Of a stretch of 64,000 nucleotides of DNA, positions 35,054-44,377 are shown piece by piece. Each line of letters starts with the position of its first letter. The stretch's first letter is position 1. The notes beneath the pieces were generated by a model. It had not been told where the DNA came from and searched no databases. It worked only from the letters and a program-made list of their open reading frames with translations. Source of the DNA: Bacillota bacterium (GTDB lineage Bacteria; Bacillota; Clostridia; Lachnospirales; Lachnospiraceae); assembly GCA_023435645.1 (NCBI GenBank), contig JAEYRK010000048.1:1-64000 (forward strand). The letters run 5' to 3'. The position numbers and the translations under genes are program-made.

Positions 35054-36739
35054 ATGAATAAGGAAAGAAAAATACATTTTGATATCAAATGGATCATAAT
35101 ACTTGCTATCGTAGGATTTTTAGTGATATTTCAAGTGCTTCCTTTGATATACCTGTTATATCGTTCGTTTTTTTCCACAGGGAAGTTTTCCTTTGAAGGT
35201 TTTTCGAGAATTTACTCCTATCCGCTGAATTGGACCAGCTTAAAGAATACCTTGATTACAGCGGGATTGTCTATGGTGTTTGGTGTTTTATTGGCTTTCC
35301 CTTTGGCATGGCTGGTTGGAAGAACCAATCTATATGGTAAGAAGTTTTTCAGAACCTTATTTGTTATGACCTATATGGTACCTCCCTATGTTGGAGCGAT
35401 GGCATGGCTTAGGCTTTTAAATCCCAAGGTAGGTACGTTAAATGTAATACTTCAAAATCTGTTTCATTTAGAGAGTGCACCCTTTAATATTTATTCCATT
35501 GGTGGTTTGGTATGGGTGTTAACAACCTTTTATTATCCATTTGCGTTTATTACAATTTCAAGGGCGATGGAAAAGATGGATCCCTCCTTGGAGGAGGCCT
35601 CCCGTATTTCAGGTGCAAGTCCCTTAAAGACCTTATTTACAGTAACACTACCCTTGATGATGCCCAGTATCGTGGCGGCGGCTCTGCTGGTATTTGTAGC
35701 AGCGGCATCCTGCTATGGAATCCCTTCTATTATCGGAGCACCGGGTCAAATCTATACAGTAACAACCCGTATTGTAGACTATGTTTATATCGGTTCTCAA
35801 GAGGGACTTACAGATGCTACTAGTCTGGCCGTGTTCCTCATGATCATTGCATTAATTGTATTATATATTTCAAACTTTGTAGTTGGGAAAAAAGAATACA
35901 TTACCGTATCGGGCAAATCTACCAGACCGAATATTGTTGATTTAGGAAAATGGAGAATTCCCGTTACTATTTTGGTAGGTATATTTGCGCTCGTAGTTGT
36001 AATTATCCCTTTTGCATCTGTATTTTTGACCTCCGTAACGATGAATATGGGAAAATCAGTTTTTGCAGAAGGAAACCTTACCTTTAAATACTGGAATACA
36101 ATTGTTACAAGGAGTGCAATCATAGGCTCAGCGAAAAACAGTGTGATTGCAGCTGTGTGGGCAGCTACTTTAGGAATTGTGATCTGCCTTGTGATGGCTT
36201 ATTTATTAAAAAGAACAAATGCGAAGGGGAAAAGAATACCTGATTTTCTTATTACAGTTGGATCCGGAACACCCAGTGTAGTAATCGCGCTTGCACTGAT
36301 TATGACGATGTCAGGAAAGTTTGGTATTAACATATATAACACTATGTTCATCATGGTCATTGCCTATATGATTAAATATATGCTAATGGGTATGAGAACG
36401 GTGGTATCTGCATTTTCTCAAATCAGTCCTTCCTTGGAGGAGGCAGCGCAGATATCCGGCTCCGGATGGTTACGCAGATTAAAGGATGTTGTATTACCAC
36501 TCATTATTCCTTCGGTGGTTGCAGGCTGGTTCTTAATCTTTATGCCAAGTTTTTATGAGCTAACCATGTCGAATTTACTTTATTCCAATCATACAAAAAC
36601 CCTGGGTGTAGAGCTGTTTACATACCAGACCTACCATAGTCAGCAGACAGCTTCTGCTCTGGCTTCAGGAATATTGATCATGGTTATTGTACTTAACTAT
36701 GTATTAAATAAAGCGACAAAAGGAAAATTTTCGATCTAA
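35054..36739 (+). CDS. ABC transporter permease, fused double-domain FbpB type
   Basis: This 561-aa protein has about twelve membrane helices in two homologous halves, each with an EAA loop: EEASRISGASPLKTLF and EEAAQISGSGWLRRLK. One polypeptide thus forms the full channel, as in FbpB, and no second permease gene is needed. It lies in one operon with the binding protein before it and the ATPase 12 bases after it. Confidence 0.92.
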   Translation: MNKERKIHFDIKWIIILAIVGFLVIFQVLPLIYLLYRSFFSTGKFSFEGFSRIYSYPLNWTSLKNTLITAGLSMVFGVLLAFPLAWLVGRTNLYGKKFFRTLFVMTYMVPPYVGAMAWLRLLNPKVGTLNVILQNLFHLESAPFNIYSIGGLVWVLTTFYYPFAFITISRAMEKMDPSLEEASRISGASPLKTLFTVTLPLMMPSIVAAALLVFVAAASCYGIPSIIGAPGQIYTVTTRIVDYVYIGSQEGLTDATSLAVFLMIIALIVLYISNFVVGKKEYITVSGKSTRPNIVDLGKWRIPVTILVGIFALVVVIIPFASVFLTSVTMNMGKSVFAEGNLTFKYWNTIVTRSAIIGSAKNSVIAAVWAATLGIVICLVMAYLLKRTNAKGKRIPDFLITVGSGTPSVVIALALIMTMSGKFGINIYNTMFIMVIAYMIKYMLMGMRTVVSAFSQISPSLEEAAQISGSGWLRRLKDVVLPLIIPSVVAGWFLIFMPSFYELTMSNLLYSNHTKTLGVELFTYQTYHSQQTASALASGILIMVIVLNYVLNKATKGKFSI

Positions 36740-36751
36740 GGAGGAATCAGA

Positions 36752-37822
36752 ATGTCTGTTATTACAATAAATCAGGTAACCAAGTCATTTGGAGACGTAA
36801 CAGTTTTAAAGGAGTTTACACAGGAGTTTCAGGATGGTGAATTTATCACATTGCTGGGTCCCTCCGGCTGTGGTAAGACTACGATGCTTCGTATTATTGC
36901 CGGTTTTGAGAAGCCGACCTCAGGTGAGGTTAAAATCGATGGACAGGTAGTGAATAGTAAAAATGTATTTATTCCACCTGAAAAGAGGGGAATAGGAATG
37001 GTGTTTCAGTCCTATGCAGTTTGGCCGCATATGACGGTATTTGATAACGTAGCATACCCTCTGAAGATTCAAAAGGTTCCAAAGGCTAAAATCAAGGAAA
37101 AGGTAATGGCCATTCTGGAGGTCGTTCACCTTAGCCAATATGCAGATCGATTACCTGCGCAGCTATCCGGTGGACAACAGCAGAGAGTTGCACTGGGAAG
37201 GGCACTTGTGGCAGAGCCGAAGCTACTTCTGTTAGATGAGCCCCTATCAAATCTGGATGCGAAGCTTAGAGAAAGCATGCGCTATGAGATTAAAGAGATT
37301 CAGAAGAAGCTGAAGATTACAGTTATTTATGTAACCCATGACCAGATCGAAGCAATGACAATGTCTGACCGAGTATTTGTAATCAATCGGGGTGTGGTGC
37401 AGCAGGTAGGATCTCCGATGGAAATATACAGAAGACCGAACAATCAGTTTATTGCAGATTTCGTTGGTAAGGTTAACTTTATTAAGGGAACGGTTTCTAA
37501 TGGTAAAGTAATGCTGAAGGGATTGGGTCAGTCCCTTCCTTACGATGGACCGATCCAAGGGAATGTTGTGGTTGCAATTCGACCGGAGAACATTAAGTTT
37601 GTGAACAGAGAGGGACAATTATCCGGTAAGGTAAGAACCATGTTTTACCTTGGAGACGTGAATGACTGCCAGATCGACATTAACGGAACCGACATCAGAG
37701 TAATTGCAGAAGCGGATACCTATGATAGCTTGAAGGTGGGAGATACCGTTAATCTGGATATTTCAGATTATATTGTCTATGAGGACGATGGCAAGGATGA
37801 TCATAATAAGATATTAACCTAA
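36752..37822 (+). CDS. ABC transporter ATP-binding protein, FbpC/PotA type
   Basis: This 356-aa ATPase has Walker A GPSGCGKT, Q-loop VFQSYAVWPHM, signature LSGGQQQRVALGRAL, Walker B LLLLDEPLSNLDAKLRE and the switch His in VTHDQIEAM. The C-terminal 115 residues form a TOBE-like regulatory domain. It energises the fused permease. AAGGAGG precedes the start. Confidence 0.94.
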   Translation: MSVITINQVTKSFGDVTVLKEFTQEFQDGEFITLLGPSGCGKTTMLRIIAGFEKPTSGEVKIDGQVVNSKNVFIPPEKRGIGMVFQSYAVWPHMTVFDNVAYPLKIQKVPKAKIKEKVMAILEVVHLSQYADRLPAQLSGGQQQRVALGRALVAEPKLLLLDEPLSNLDAKLRESMRYEIKEIQKKLKITVIYVTHDQIEAMTMSDRVFVINRGVVQQVGSPMEIYRRPNNQFIADFVGKVNFIKGTVSNGKVMLKGLGQSLPYDGPIQGNVVVAIRPENIKFVNREGQLSGKVRTMFYLGDVNDCQIDINGTDIRVIAEADTYDSLKVGDTVNLDISDYIVYEDDGKDDHNKILT

Positions 37823-37894
37823 TGAATAATACCTTATTTCCGGTGATCTGTCCTAATACATCAGGTTTTAGAAAGGATAGTCATTACATTAATT

Positions 37895-38602
37895 ATGGGA
37901 AATATAATCAACATGATTAATCACTTTTTTCAAAGTATCGATTTTTATGAGATTAATTTTGTCACAGCAGCCATCAGACTATTTGGAGCAATGATATTTG
38001 GAGCAATTATTGGATACGAAAGAACCTCCAAGCTTCGTGCGGCGGGCTTTAAGACATATTCCCTGGTATGTGTTGGGTCTGCTGCGGTAATGATGACCGG
38101 AATGTTTATTTATCAGAACTATCAGATCTCCGACCCCGCCCGTTTGGGAGCTCAAGTAATTAGCGGCATTGGCTTTTTGGGTGCGGGCACAATCATGGTA
38201 ACCGGTTTTCATAGTATCAAAGGATTAACAACAGCAGCAGGATTATGGGTAGATGCCTGTATGGGTCTTGTGATTGGAATTGGATTTTATGAAGCGGCAA
38301 TCATTATGTTTTGTATCATTCTATTTGTTATGGTGGTTGGCGAAAAGTTGCAGGAAAAACTATTGGCCAACAGCAAGAGACTCAGGATCTACATATTACT
38401 AGAGAAAAAGGATGGCCTTTACAAGTTTATTGCGTTTTTGAAGGAGCATAATATCGGAATATTAGAATTTGAAATCATTGATAATATAGGTACGTTTACT
38501 AGCTTCTCCTTTGTACTAAAATTAACTACAAAGCAAAAGCATTATGATGTCTTAGAGCTCATAAAATCCAGTAATTATGTTGCTTATGTTGATGAAGCCT
38601 AG
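37895..38602 (+). CDS. MgtC/SapB family membrane protein
   Basis: This 235-aa protein has four to five N-terminal helices carrying the MgtC pattern: LFGAMIFGAIIGYERT, RAAGFKTYSLVCVGSAAVM, GIGFLGAGTIM and GLTTAAGLWVDACMGL. A C-terminal cytoplasmic domain of about 90 residues resembles an ACT-like fold. The family is linked to magnesium homeostasis and acid or envelope stress, with no proven transport. It sits 72 bases after the ATPase gene and may be the end of that operon. The ribosome site is weak. Confidence 0.92.
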   Translation: MGNIINMINHFFQSIDFYEINFVTAAIRLFGAMIFGAIIGYERTSKLRAAGFKTYSLVCVGSAAVMMTGMFIYQNYQISDPARLGAQVISGIGFLGAGTIMVTGFHSIKGLTTAAGLWVDACMGLVIGIGFYEAAIIMFCIILFVMVVGEKLQEKLLANSKRLRIYILLEKKDGLYKFIAFLKEHNIGILEFEIIDNIGTFTSFSFVLKLTTKQKHYDVLELIKSSNYVAYVDEA

Positions 38603-38680
38603 TTGATGATTTGACTTGCTAGGTCAAACACTACGACATGCTTTGGAAGTTCTGATTTCATAGAAAAGCGTTACGATAGG

Positions 38681-38732
38681 GTGATACCCATAATAGTCTT
38701 TGTAGAGGACTACTATGGGTATCACTTTCTTT
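38681..38732. terminator. Rho-independent terminator between convergent genes
   Basis: GTGATACCCATAATAGTC pairs with GACTACTATGGGTATCAC, followed by TTTCTTT, between the MgtC-like gene and the convergent lacI-type gene. Confidence 0.9.
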
Positions 38733-38824
38733 ATTGCTATAGAGGAGCAAACCACCGCTTTGAACCGATGGGGCTGATATATTCAATCGATAAAAAACGC
38801 GTTAGCTGTTCTTATAAAGGGATA

Positions 38825-39805
38825 TTACGTCGTTTCCCGTTGAACTAATGTTACCCCGAGCACTGATTGCGTGGGAATAGAGGGCTTTCGATCGTATTGG
38901 CGAATGATGTCAATCGCTGCTTTACTCATTTGCTCTATCGGCTGACGAATGGTTGTTAAGGCCGGGGTTGACCAGGCTGCCATTAAAATATCATCGAAGC
39001 CGACAATCTTAATATCATCCGGAATATGAAGCTTGTGGCGATGGCAAACATGAATCAGCTGAATGGCGATGATGTCATTACTGGTAAAGTAGCCATCAAT
39101 TTCAGGATGCGATGTTACAATGGTATCGAGCCAATCAATATATTCCATGGAGTGAAATTGTGCTTCCTCCGTCATAAATATCTCATAGGGTATCTGCTTT
39201 AAATCGCATACATCTTTAAAGGCATGGCTACGTTCATCGGCAATCATATTTAAGCCGTTAACTCCGCCTATATGTGCCAGCTTCTTGCAGCCACGTTCGA
39301 TTAGATGCTGAGTCGCTAAACGACCGCCCTCATAGTTGTTACAGGTAACAGAGGAGGTGGCGGCATTGATCAAACGTTCAATAGAAACAACGGGAAACCG
39401 TTCGGTAAAGTATTTTTCCAAGCCCAAGGTTCTGCTGGAAATAATAATTCCCGCAACCTTATTCGCCCTCATCATCTCTACATATTCCTGCTCTTTTTCC
39501 TGTTCATGATTTGAAACACATAATTGTATTTTATAATTACTTTGAAAGGCATAACGTTCCAAATATCCCAACATTTCTGAGAAAAAGGGATTTTGTACAG
39601 AGGGTAAGATCACGCCGATAACATTGGTTCTGTTTTTGCTTAAGGAACGTGCGGCTTCATTTGGATAATATCTGAGCTCGTTCATGGCATTATATACTTT
39701 TTCTCTGGTTTCTTGGCTGATCGGACCTCTGTTATTCAGCACTCTTGAAACAGTGGTAACTGTTACTCCGGCCTTCTCGGCTACATCCTTTAAGGTTAAT
39801 GACAT
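38825..39805 (-). CDS. LacI-family regulator of the sugar phosphorylase module
   Basis: This 326-aa repressor has an N-terminal HTH, LKDVAEKAGVTVTTVSRVLNN, followed by the hinge region and a periplasmic-binding-like effector domain (NVIGVILPSVQNPFFSE). GTAGGAG precedes the start. It is divergent from the sugar ABC transporter, kinase and phosphorylase operon and presumably controls it. The effector would be a sugar or sugar phosphate. Confidence 0.94.
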   Translation of the reverse strand: MSLTLKDVAEKAGVTVTTVSRVLNNRGPISQETREKVYNAMNELRYYPNEAARSLSKNRTNVIGVILPSVQNPFFSEMLGYLERYAFQSNYKIQLCVSNHEQEKEQEYVEMMRANKVAGIIISSRTLGLEKYFTERFPVVSIERLINAATSSVTCNNYEGGRLATQHLIERGCKKLAHIGGVNGLNMIADERSHAFKDVCDLKQIPYEIFMTEEAQFHSMEYIDWLDTIVTSHPEIDGYFTSNDIIAIQLIHVCHRHKLHIPDDIKIVGFDDILMAAWSTPALTTIRQPIEQMSKAAIDIIRQYDRKPSIPTQSVLGVTLVQRETT

Positions 39806-39989
39806 ATCAATCTCCTACTTTTTTATTCATTATTTGCATTATTTCACATTTTTATATTAATGTCAACCGAATGATATAAAAAACATAAAGATGGGCAATA
39901 CATTTATATAAACTATCATTAATTATACTAAATATGTACAAAAAACCACGACATTTGAAAAATATTTGTATAATTTGTATGACAACCGC

Positions 39990-40018
39990 TTGACATTTAT
40001 TTTGAGTTGGTTTATAGT
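39990..40018 (+). promoter_or_regulatory. Promoter of the sugar ABC/phosphorylase operon
   Basis: TTGACA (39990-39995), a 17-base spacer and TATAGT (40013-40018) form a strong promoter. A CAACCG core occurs at 39983 next to the -35 and again at 39864 (TGTCAACCGAATG), possibly paired LacI-family operator half-sites. The rest of the 39806-40102 gap is AT-rich and featureless. Confidence 0.75.
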
Positions 40019-40102
40019 ATCACCATACTATTTGAAATACCATCAGCTGCAGATGGTGTATTTACAAATAATAAAAGGAGAAGCGTAAAAGGAGAGAATA
40101 CT

Positions 40103-41467
40103 ATGAAAAAAAGATTACTAGCTTTAGTGATGGCGGGGTTGATGGTTATCAGCCTTAGTGCGTGTAAGACAGCGAAGGAGGATTCACCGACTGCGGATGA
40201 AAAGCCGACACCTACGGAAGCGTTAAGCGCAGATAAGGAAACGGAAAAAGAAGCAAAGAATGATACAGAAAAAGAGACGGAGCTACCCAGAAGGAATGTT
40301 ACGATTACTATGCTAAACAGTAAGCCGGAGATTACCGATGCACTGAAAGTAGCAGCTCTGGATTATGAGAGTAAAACCGGAGTTAAAATTGATATTTCTG
40401 AGACCTCAGATGCAGGCTCCTATCTGACCACCGCTTATGCCGGAGGAGATGTCCCTACCTTATCAATTGTAAGTGAAACACAAATTAGGGATTATTATGA
40501 ATACTGTATTTCGCTAAATGATGAGAAATGGGTTGAGGATGCCGGGGACTTAATGGTTAGATTTGGGGACAATGACGTATATGCTTACCCTCTGACCATT
40601 GAATCTAAGTGTGTGCTGTTTAACAAAACTGCGATCGAAAGAACAATCGGACGTGAATTTAATCCGGCTGATTATTTGACCTATACTGACTTTAAGCTTC
40701 TTGTAGAGGAGCTGGTAGAGAAGGGAATGGAAACTCCATTACTGCTTAATTCGGACGACTGGTCCATCGGTAACCATGTACTCAGTGCCTTATATAGTGC
40801 TTATGATAATACAAAAGCCGGAGCGGCTGCGATCTTAAAGAAAGTATCTGCCGGCGAAACCTCTTTTTCTGAGCTTGCCAACTTCAACTCTGTGATCGAT
40901 GTAATTGAATTATTTAAGGATTATAATATCAATAGGAATGATCCTCTTGCGGCTGATTATGATTTGAATTGTGCATATTTTGCAGAGGGTGATGTGGCCT
41001 TCTGGATCAACGGTACCTTTGTTTGGGCTGATATGGAGGAATATGTGAATGGTGACGAATATGGTGTAATGCCATATCCGACCAATAACAATGATACTGC
41101 TAAGGGTAAGATTGTTAGTGGAGTTACAAAGTGGATTATTATTGATGGAACGTATTCAACAGAAGAACAGCAGCAGGCCGCAAAGGAATTTTTGACTTGG
41201 CTATCCTATACGGAGGAGGGTCAAAAGCTTATGGTTGATGATTGCGGACTTGTACCGGCACTGTCAAGTATAACCCGTACTGCAAGCAATGATCTAAATG
41301 CTTCCTTGCAGAAATACATTCAGAGCGGGGATACGATGTGTTCCTGGTCGGATTATCCGTCGGATCATAGAAGCTCATTAAGTGGTTATATGCAGATGTT
41401 TCTGGCTGACACGATTACAAGAGATCAGCTGGTAACGCACCTGGATGAATACTGGCGAGCACACTAA
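40103..41467 (+). CDS. Carbohydrate ABC transporter substrate-binding lipoprotein
   Basis: This 454-aa lipoprotein has a signal peptide with lipobox LSAC at about residue 21, then an acidic Lys/Glu/Thr linker. The type I extracellular solute-binding fold follows: VTITMLNSKPEITDALK, TAYAGGDVPTLSIV, YPLTIESKCVLFNK and FLTWLSYTEEGQKLM. ATG 40103 follows AAAGGAGAG; the longer frame to 40007 covers the promoter. It delivers a sugar or oligosaccharide to the two permeases encoded next. Confidence 0.92.
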   Translation: MKKRLLALVMAGLMVISLSACKTAKEDSPTADEKPTPTEALSADKETEKEAKNDTEKETELPRRNVTITMLNSKPEITDALKVAALDYESKTGVKIDISETSDAGSYLTTAYAGGDVPTLSIVSETQIRDYYEYCISLNDEKWVEDAGDLMVRFGDNDVYAYPLTIESKCVLFNKTAIERTIGREFNPADYLTYTDFKLLVEELVEKGMETPLLLNSDDWSIGNHVLSALYSAYDNTKAGAAAILKKVSAGETSFSELANFNSVIDVIELFKDYNINRNDPLAADYDLNCAYFAEGDVAFWINGTFVWADMEEYVNGDEYGVMPYPTNNNDTAKGKIVSGVTKWIIIDGTYSTEEQQQAAKEFLTWLSYTEEGQKLMVDDCGLVPALSSITRTASNDLNASLQKYIQSGDTMCSWSDYPSDHRSSLSGYMQMFLADTITRDQLVTHLDEYWRAH

Positions 41468-41504
41468 GGACTGACGGCAGAGCTTGTATACATAATTTGA
41501 AGGC

Positions 41505-41538
41505 ACGGCAAGGGCAGCCATGTAAGGCTGCCTGCCGT
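41505..41538 (+). promoter_or_regulatory. Intercistronic hairpin after the sugar-binding protein gene
   Basis: ACGGCAAGGGCAGCC pairs with GGCTGCCTGCCGT with one bulge and a six-base loop. There is no U-run. It lies between binding-protein and permease genes, as in two other operons here. Confidence 0.75.
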
Positions 41539-41563
41539 TGTAATAAGGCGCGAGGTGATGACG

Positions 41564-42454
41564 ATGAAACATGCCTATAAAAAACCTGCTTTGAAGAATA
41601 TAGGAACCTATCTTTTATTTGCCGGACCTGCTATGTTCGTATTCATCGCGGTTATAGTAATTCCCCTAATCTATGGTTTTGCTTTGACATTCACAGACTG
41701 GAACGGAATTTCTAAAAACATGAATTTTACTGGTCTGACGAACTATTTTACCATGGCACAGGATAAGGCGTTTTGGTATTCCATGGGATTAACAGCCTTA
41801 TATACAATCCTGGGTGTACTCTTTGTTAATATAGTGGCATTTCTTCTTGCCTATATCCTGACCAGCGGAATAAGAGGACAGAAGTTTTTAAGAGCCGGCT
41901 TCTTTATTCCTTATCTTATCGGAGGAATTACACTGGGTTACATATGGAAATTTGTTTTTAGCAGAGCAATACCAGAACTTTATAACATAATTCCGGTGGA
42001 GTTATTCGAAAAATCGTGGATTTCCGCTACCGGGACCTCCTTTGCTGCACTGGTTATTGTTACAGTCTGGCAGTATGCGGGGTATATGATGCTGATTTAC
42101 ATAGCGGGCTTTGTGAGTATTTCTGTTGATATTATTGAAGCAGCCAGGATTGATGGCGCCAGGGAGTTACAAATCACAAGATATGTGAGGATGCCACTCA
42201 TGGTATCATCCTTTGTGGTATGTATCTTTCTTACGATAACCAGATGCTTTAAGGTATATGACCTTAACATGTCATTGACGGGAGGAGATCCCTTTGGCTC
42301 AACACGACTTGTCTCAATGCAAATCTATACGAAGGCCTTTGAGGATATGAACTACGGAGTTGGTCAGGCGGAAGCGTTGGTTCTCTTTATAATAGTAGCG
42401 ATCATTGGTATTGTACAGGTCACCTCAGGAAAGAAAAAGGAGGTTGAAGCATGA
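41564..42454 (+). CDS. Sugar ABC transporter permease, MalF/UgpA type
   Basis: This 296-aa protein has six membrane helices (first: YLLFAGPAMFVFIAVIVIPLIY) and the EAA loop EAARIDGARELQITRYVRMPLM. It pairs with the next permease. ATG 41564 has GAGG 8 bases upstream; ATG 41558 is a nearby alternative. Its last four bases overlap the next start (ATGA), typical of coupled MalF/MalG pairs. No dedicated ATPase gene is nearby, so a shared MsmX-type ATPase elsewhere is expected. Confidence 0.93.
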   Translation: MKHAYKKPALKNIGTYLLFAGPAMFVFIAVIVIPLIYGFALTFTDWNGISKNMNFTGLTNYFTMAQDKAFWYSMGLTALYTILGVLFVNIVAFLLAYILTSGIRGQKFLRAGFFIPYLIGGITLGYIWKFVFSRAIPELYNIIPVELFEKSWISATGTSFAALVIVTVWQYAGYMMLIYIAGFVSISVDIIEAARIDGARELQITRYVRMPLMVSSFVVCIFLTITRCFKVYDLNMSLTGGDPFGSTRLVSMQIYTKAFEDMNYGVGQAEALVLFIIVAIIGIVQVTSGKKKEVEA

Positions 42455-43290
42455 GAAAAAAGAAAGCTTCAAGGCTGGTAGGTACAAGTGTGCTTTTTGT
42501 ACTTCTTGTCCTATGGATCCTCCCCTTTTTACTGATTATAGTAAATTCCTTTAAGAAAAAAATAAGCATTGTTAAATATCCTCTGCAACTGGTTGATGAA
42601 GCAGGAATTCAATGGAATAATTATGTGAAGGCAATCAATGATATGAATTTCCTGAGGTCCTTCATTAACTCTTTGTTTATTGCAGTAGTGAGCGTACTGA
42701 TTCTTGTGATATTGTCTTCAATGTCAGCTTATTTGTTCGCCAGAAAGGACTGGAAGATCTGTAAGATCTCCTTTTCCTTACTGATTTCATCCATGGTAAT
42801 ACCCTTCCAGGTGGTGATGATTCCTTTGCTGCTCCTTTATGGCTCAAAGCTACAGCTATTAAATTCCATGTGGCTGATGATATTTTTCAACCTTGGATTT
42901 TGTGTCAGTCTTGGTATGTTTATGTGTCATGGTTATATTAAAACCAATATACCCAGGGAACTGGAGGAAGCAGCGAAAATAGACGGATGCAATATGCTGG
43001 GGTGTTTTCTTAAAATAATATTGCCACTTCTAAAGCCAATTCTTTCAACGATTACCATATTAAATACGATTCATATCTGGAATGATTATTTGTTACCATC
43101 ACTTGTGCTGAGACAACAGAAGCTACACACACTTACCATAGCACTAAGGACATTTTATGGTGAATTCTCGAATGATTACGGAAGTATTATGGCAGGGCTT
43201 GTTATGCTGATTATTCCAATTGTTATTTTCTTTACGATCATGCAAAAGCAGATTATCAGCGGTGTAATGTCCGGTTCCGTAAAGTCATAG
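42451..43290 (+). CDS. Sugar ABC transporter permease, MalG/UgpE type
   Basis: This 279-aa protein has six membrane helices. The EAA loop is EEAAKIDGCNMLGCFLKIILPLLKP, and the last helix is near GLVMLIIPIVIFF. AAAGGAGG precedes the ATG, which overlaps the previous stop. It forms the channel with the preceding permease. In this family the partner ATPase is frequently encoded elsewhere. Confidence 0.94.
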   Translation: MRKKKASRLVGTSVLFVLLVLWILPFLLIIVNSFKKKISIVKYPLQLVDEAGIQWNNYVKAINDMNFLRSFINSLFIAVVSVLILVILSSMSAYLFARKDWKICKISFSLLISSMVIPFQVVMIPLLLLYGSKLQLLNSMWLMIFFNLGFCVSLGMFMCHGYIKTNIPRELEEAAKIDGCNMLGCFLKIILPLLKPILSTITILNTIHIWNDYLLPSLVLRQQKLHTLTIALRTFYGEFSNDYGSIMAGLVMLIIPIVIFFTIMQKQIISGVMSGSVKS

Positions 43291-43387
43291 CATAGGAAAG
43301 CCGCCGGATGATATCCTTGTATCAGGTGGATCGAAGGAAAAGAGTAGGGTGACGAATTTTGCTGCTTTGGAGGCAGAGGGAGGTAAG

Positions 43388-44368
43388 ATGAAGGAAGAGC
43401 TAGACACCATAACTGCGAAGGAAAATATCTGTAGGAAAATCGAAAAATACACGCAGTGGAAGCCGATCAGCATTCCTGAGAGTATTCCTCAGGGAGACAT
43501 GCCCGGAGATAAGATTATTATTGATGCGACACACATTACAAGGGCTGACACTATTTTTCCTGAATTATTGAAGCAGCTACAACAAGTATTTGAAAAGAGC
43601 ATCCGCCAGAAGGCAGTAATTACTGTATGTGGAGGCTCGGGAGTCGGAAAATCGGAGATAGCATCTCTATTGTCATATTATTTTAATGAAATTGGTATTG
43701 GAAGCTATACCTTATCCGGAGATAATTATCCCCATAGGATTCCGAAATATAATGATGCGGAACGGCTCCGTATCTTCCGGTCCGGTGCGATTCGTGGCTT
43801 AATTGATGCTGGCGAATACAGTCCGGAGCGGTTTCGGCTTATTCAGGGTTGGCAGAGTGCAGGAGAGGAGGATGCTAATCCGAAGCATGTCACAGATTAT
43901 CCCTGGTTTGAAGCCTATCTTAGGTCCGGGAGAGCCGCCTTGGACAGATACCTTGGAACAAGGGATGAAATAGGCTTTGAAGAGGTATCTTCCATTGTAG
44001 CTGAGTTTAAACAGGGAGCAGGGGAGATATGGTTAAGACGAATGGGACGGGAAGAAACAGAGCTGTGGTACGAGAAGGTGGATTTCAGCCGAATACAGAT
44101 TCTTATCATTGAATGGACCCATGGAAACAGTGATCACATTAGAGGTGTCGACATCCCGATTCTGCTCCACAGTACTCCACAGGAGACTTTGGCACATCGA
44201 AGGGCCAGGAATCGCGATGGAAGGACGGATAGTGCCTTCACCACTATGGTCCTTGAAATTGAACAGAGCAAGCTGATAAAGCAGGCCCATAAGGCTAAGT
44301 TAATAGTATCCAAAACAGGGGAGCTATTAAGCTACGAAGCATTTCGTAAGCAAATGGAAGAAGGTTAG
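43388..44368 (+). CDS. P-loop kinase-like protein of the sugar phosphorylase module
   Basis: This 326-aa protein has a Walker A GGSGVGKS at residues 82-89. It continues with a uridine-kinase or adenylylsulfate-kinase-like body: YTLSGDNYPHRIP as a substrate-loop Asp, RSGAIRGLIDAGEY, then LIIEWTHGNSDHI (Walker B-like) and LAHRRARNRDGR as a lid Arg region. It is not a standard hexokinase or PfkB. Between a sugar transporter and a glycoside phosphorylase it may phosphorylate the released sugar or polyol. ATG 43388 follows GGGAGG; a GTG at 43349 is weaker. The exact substrate is unknown. Confidence 0.78.
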   Translation: MKEELDTITAKENICRKIEKYTQWKPISIPESIPQGDMPGDKIIIDATHITRADTIFPELLKQLQQVFEKSIRQKAVITVCGGSGVGKSEIASLLSYYFNEIGIGSYTLSGDNYPHRIPKYNDAERLRIFRSGAIRGLIDAGEYSPERFRLIQGWQSAGEEDANPKHVTDYPWFEAYLRSGRAALDRYLGTRDEIGFEEVSSIVAEFKQGAGEIWLRRMGREETELWYEKVDFSRIQILIIEWTHGNSDHIRGVDIPILLHSTPQETLAHRRARNRDGRTDSAFTTMVLEIEQSKLIKQAHKAKLIVSKTGELLSYEAFRKQMEEG

Positions 44369-44377
44369 GATAGATGA

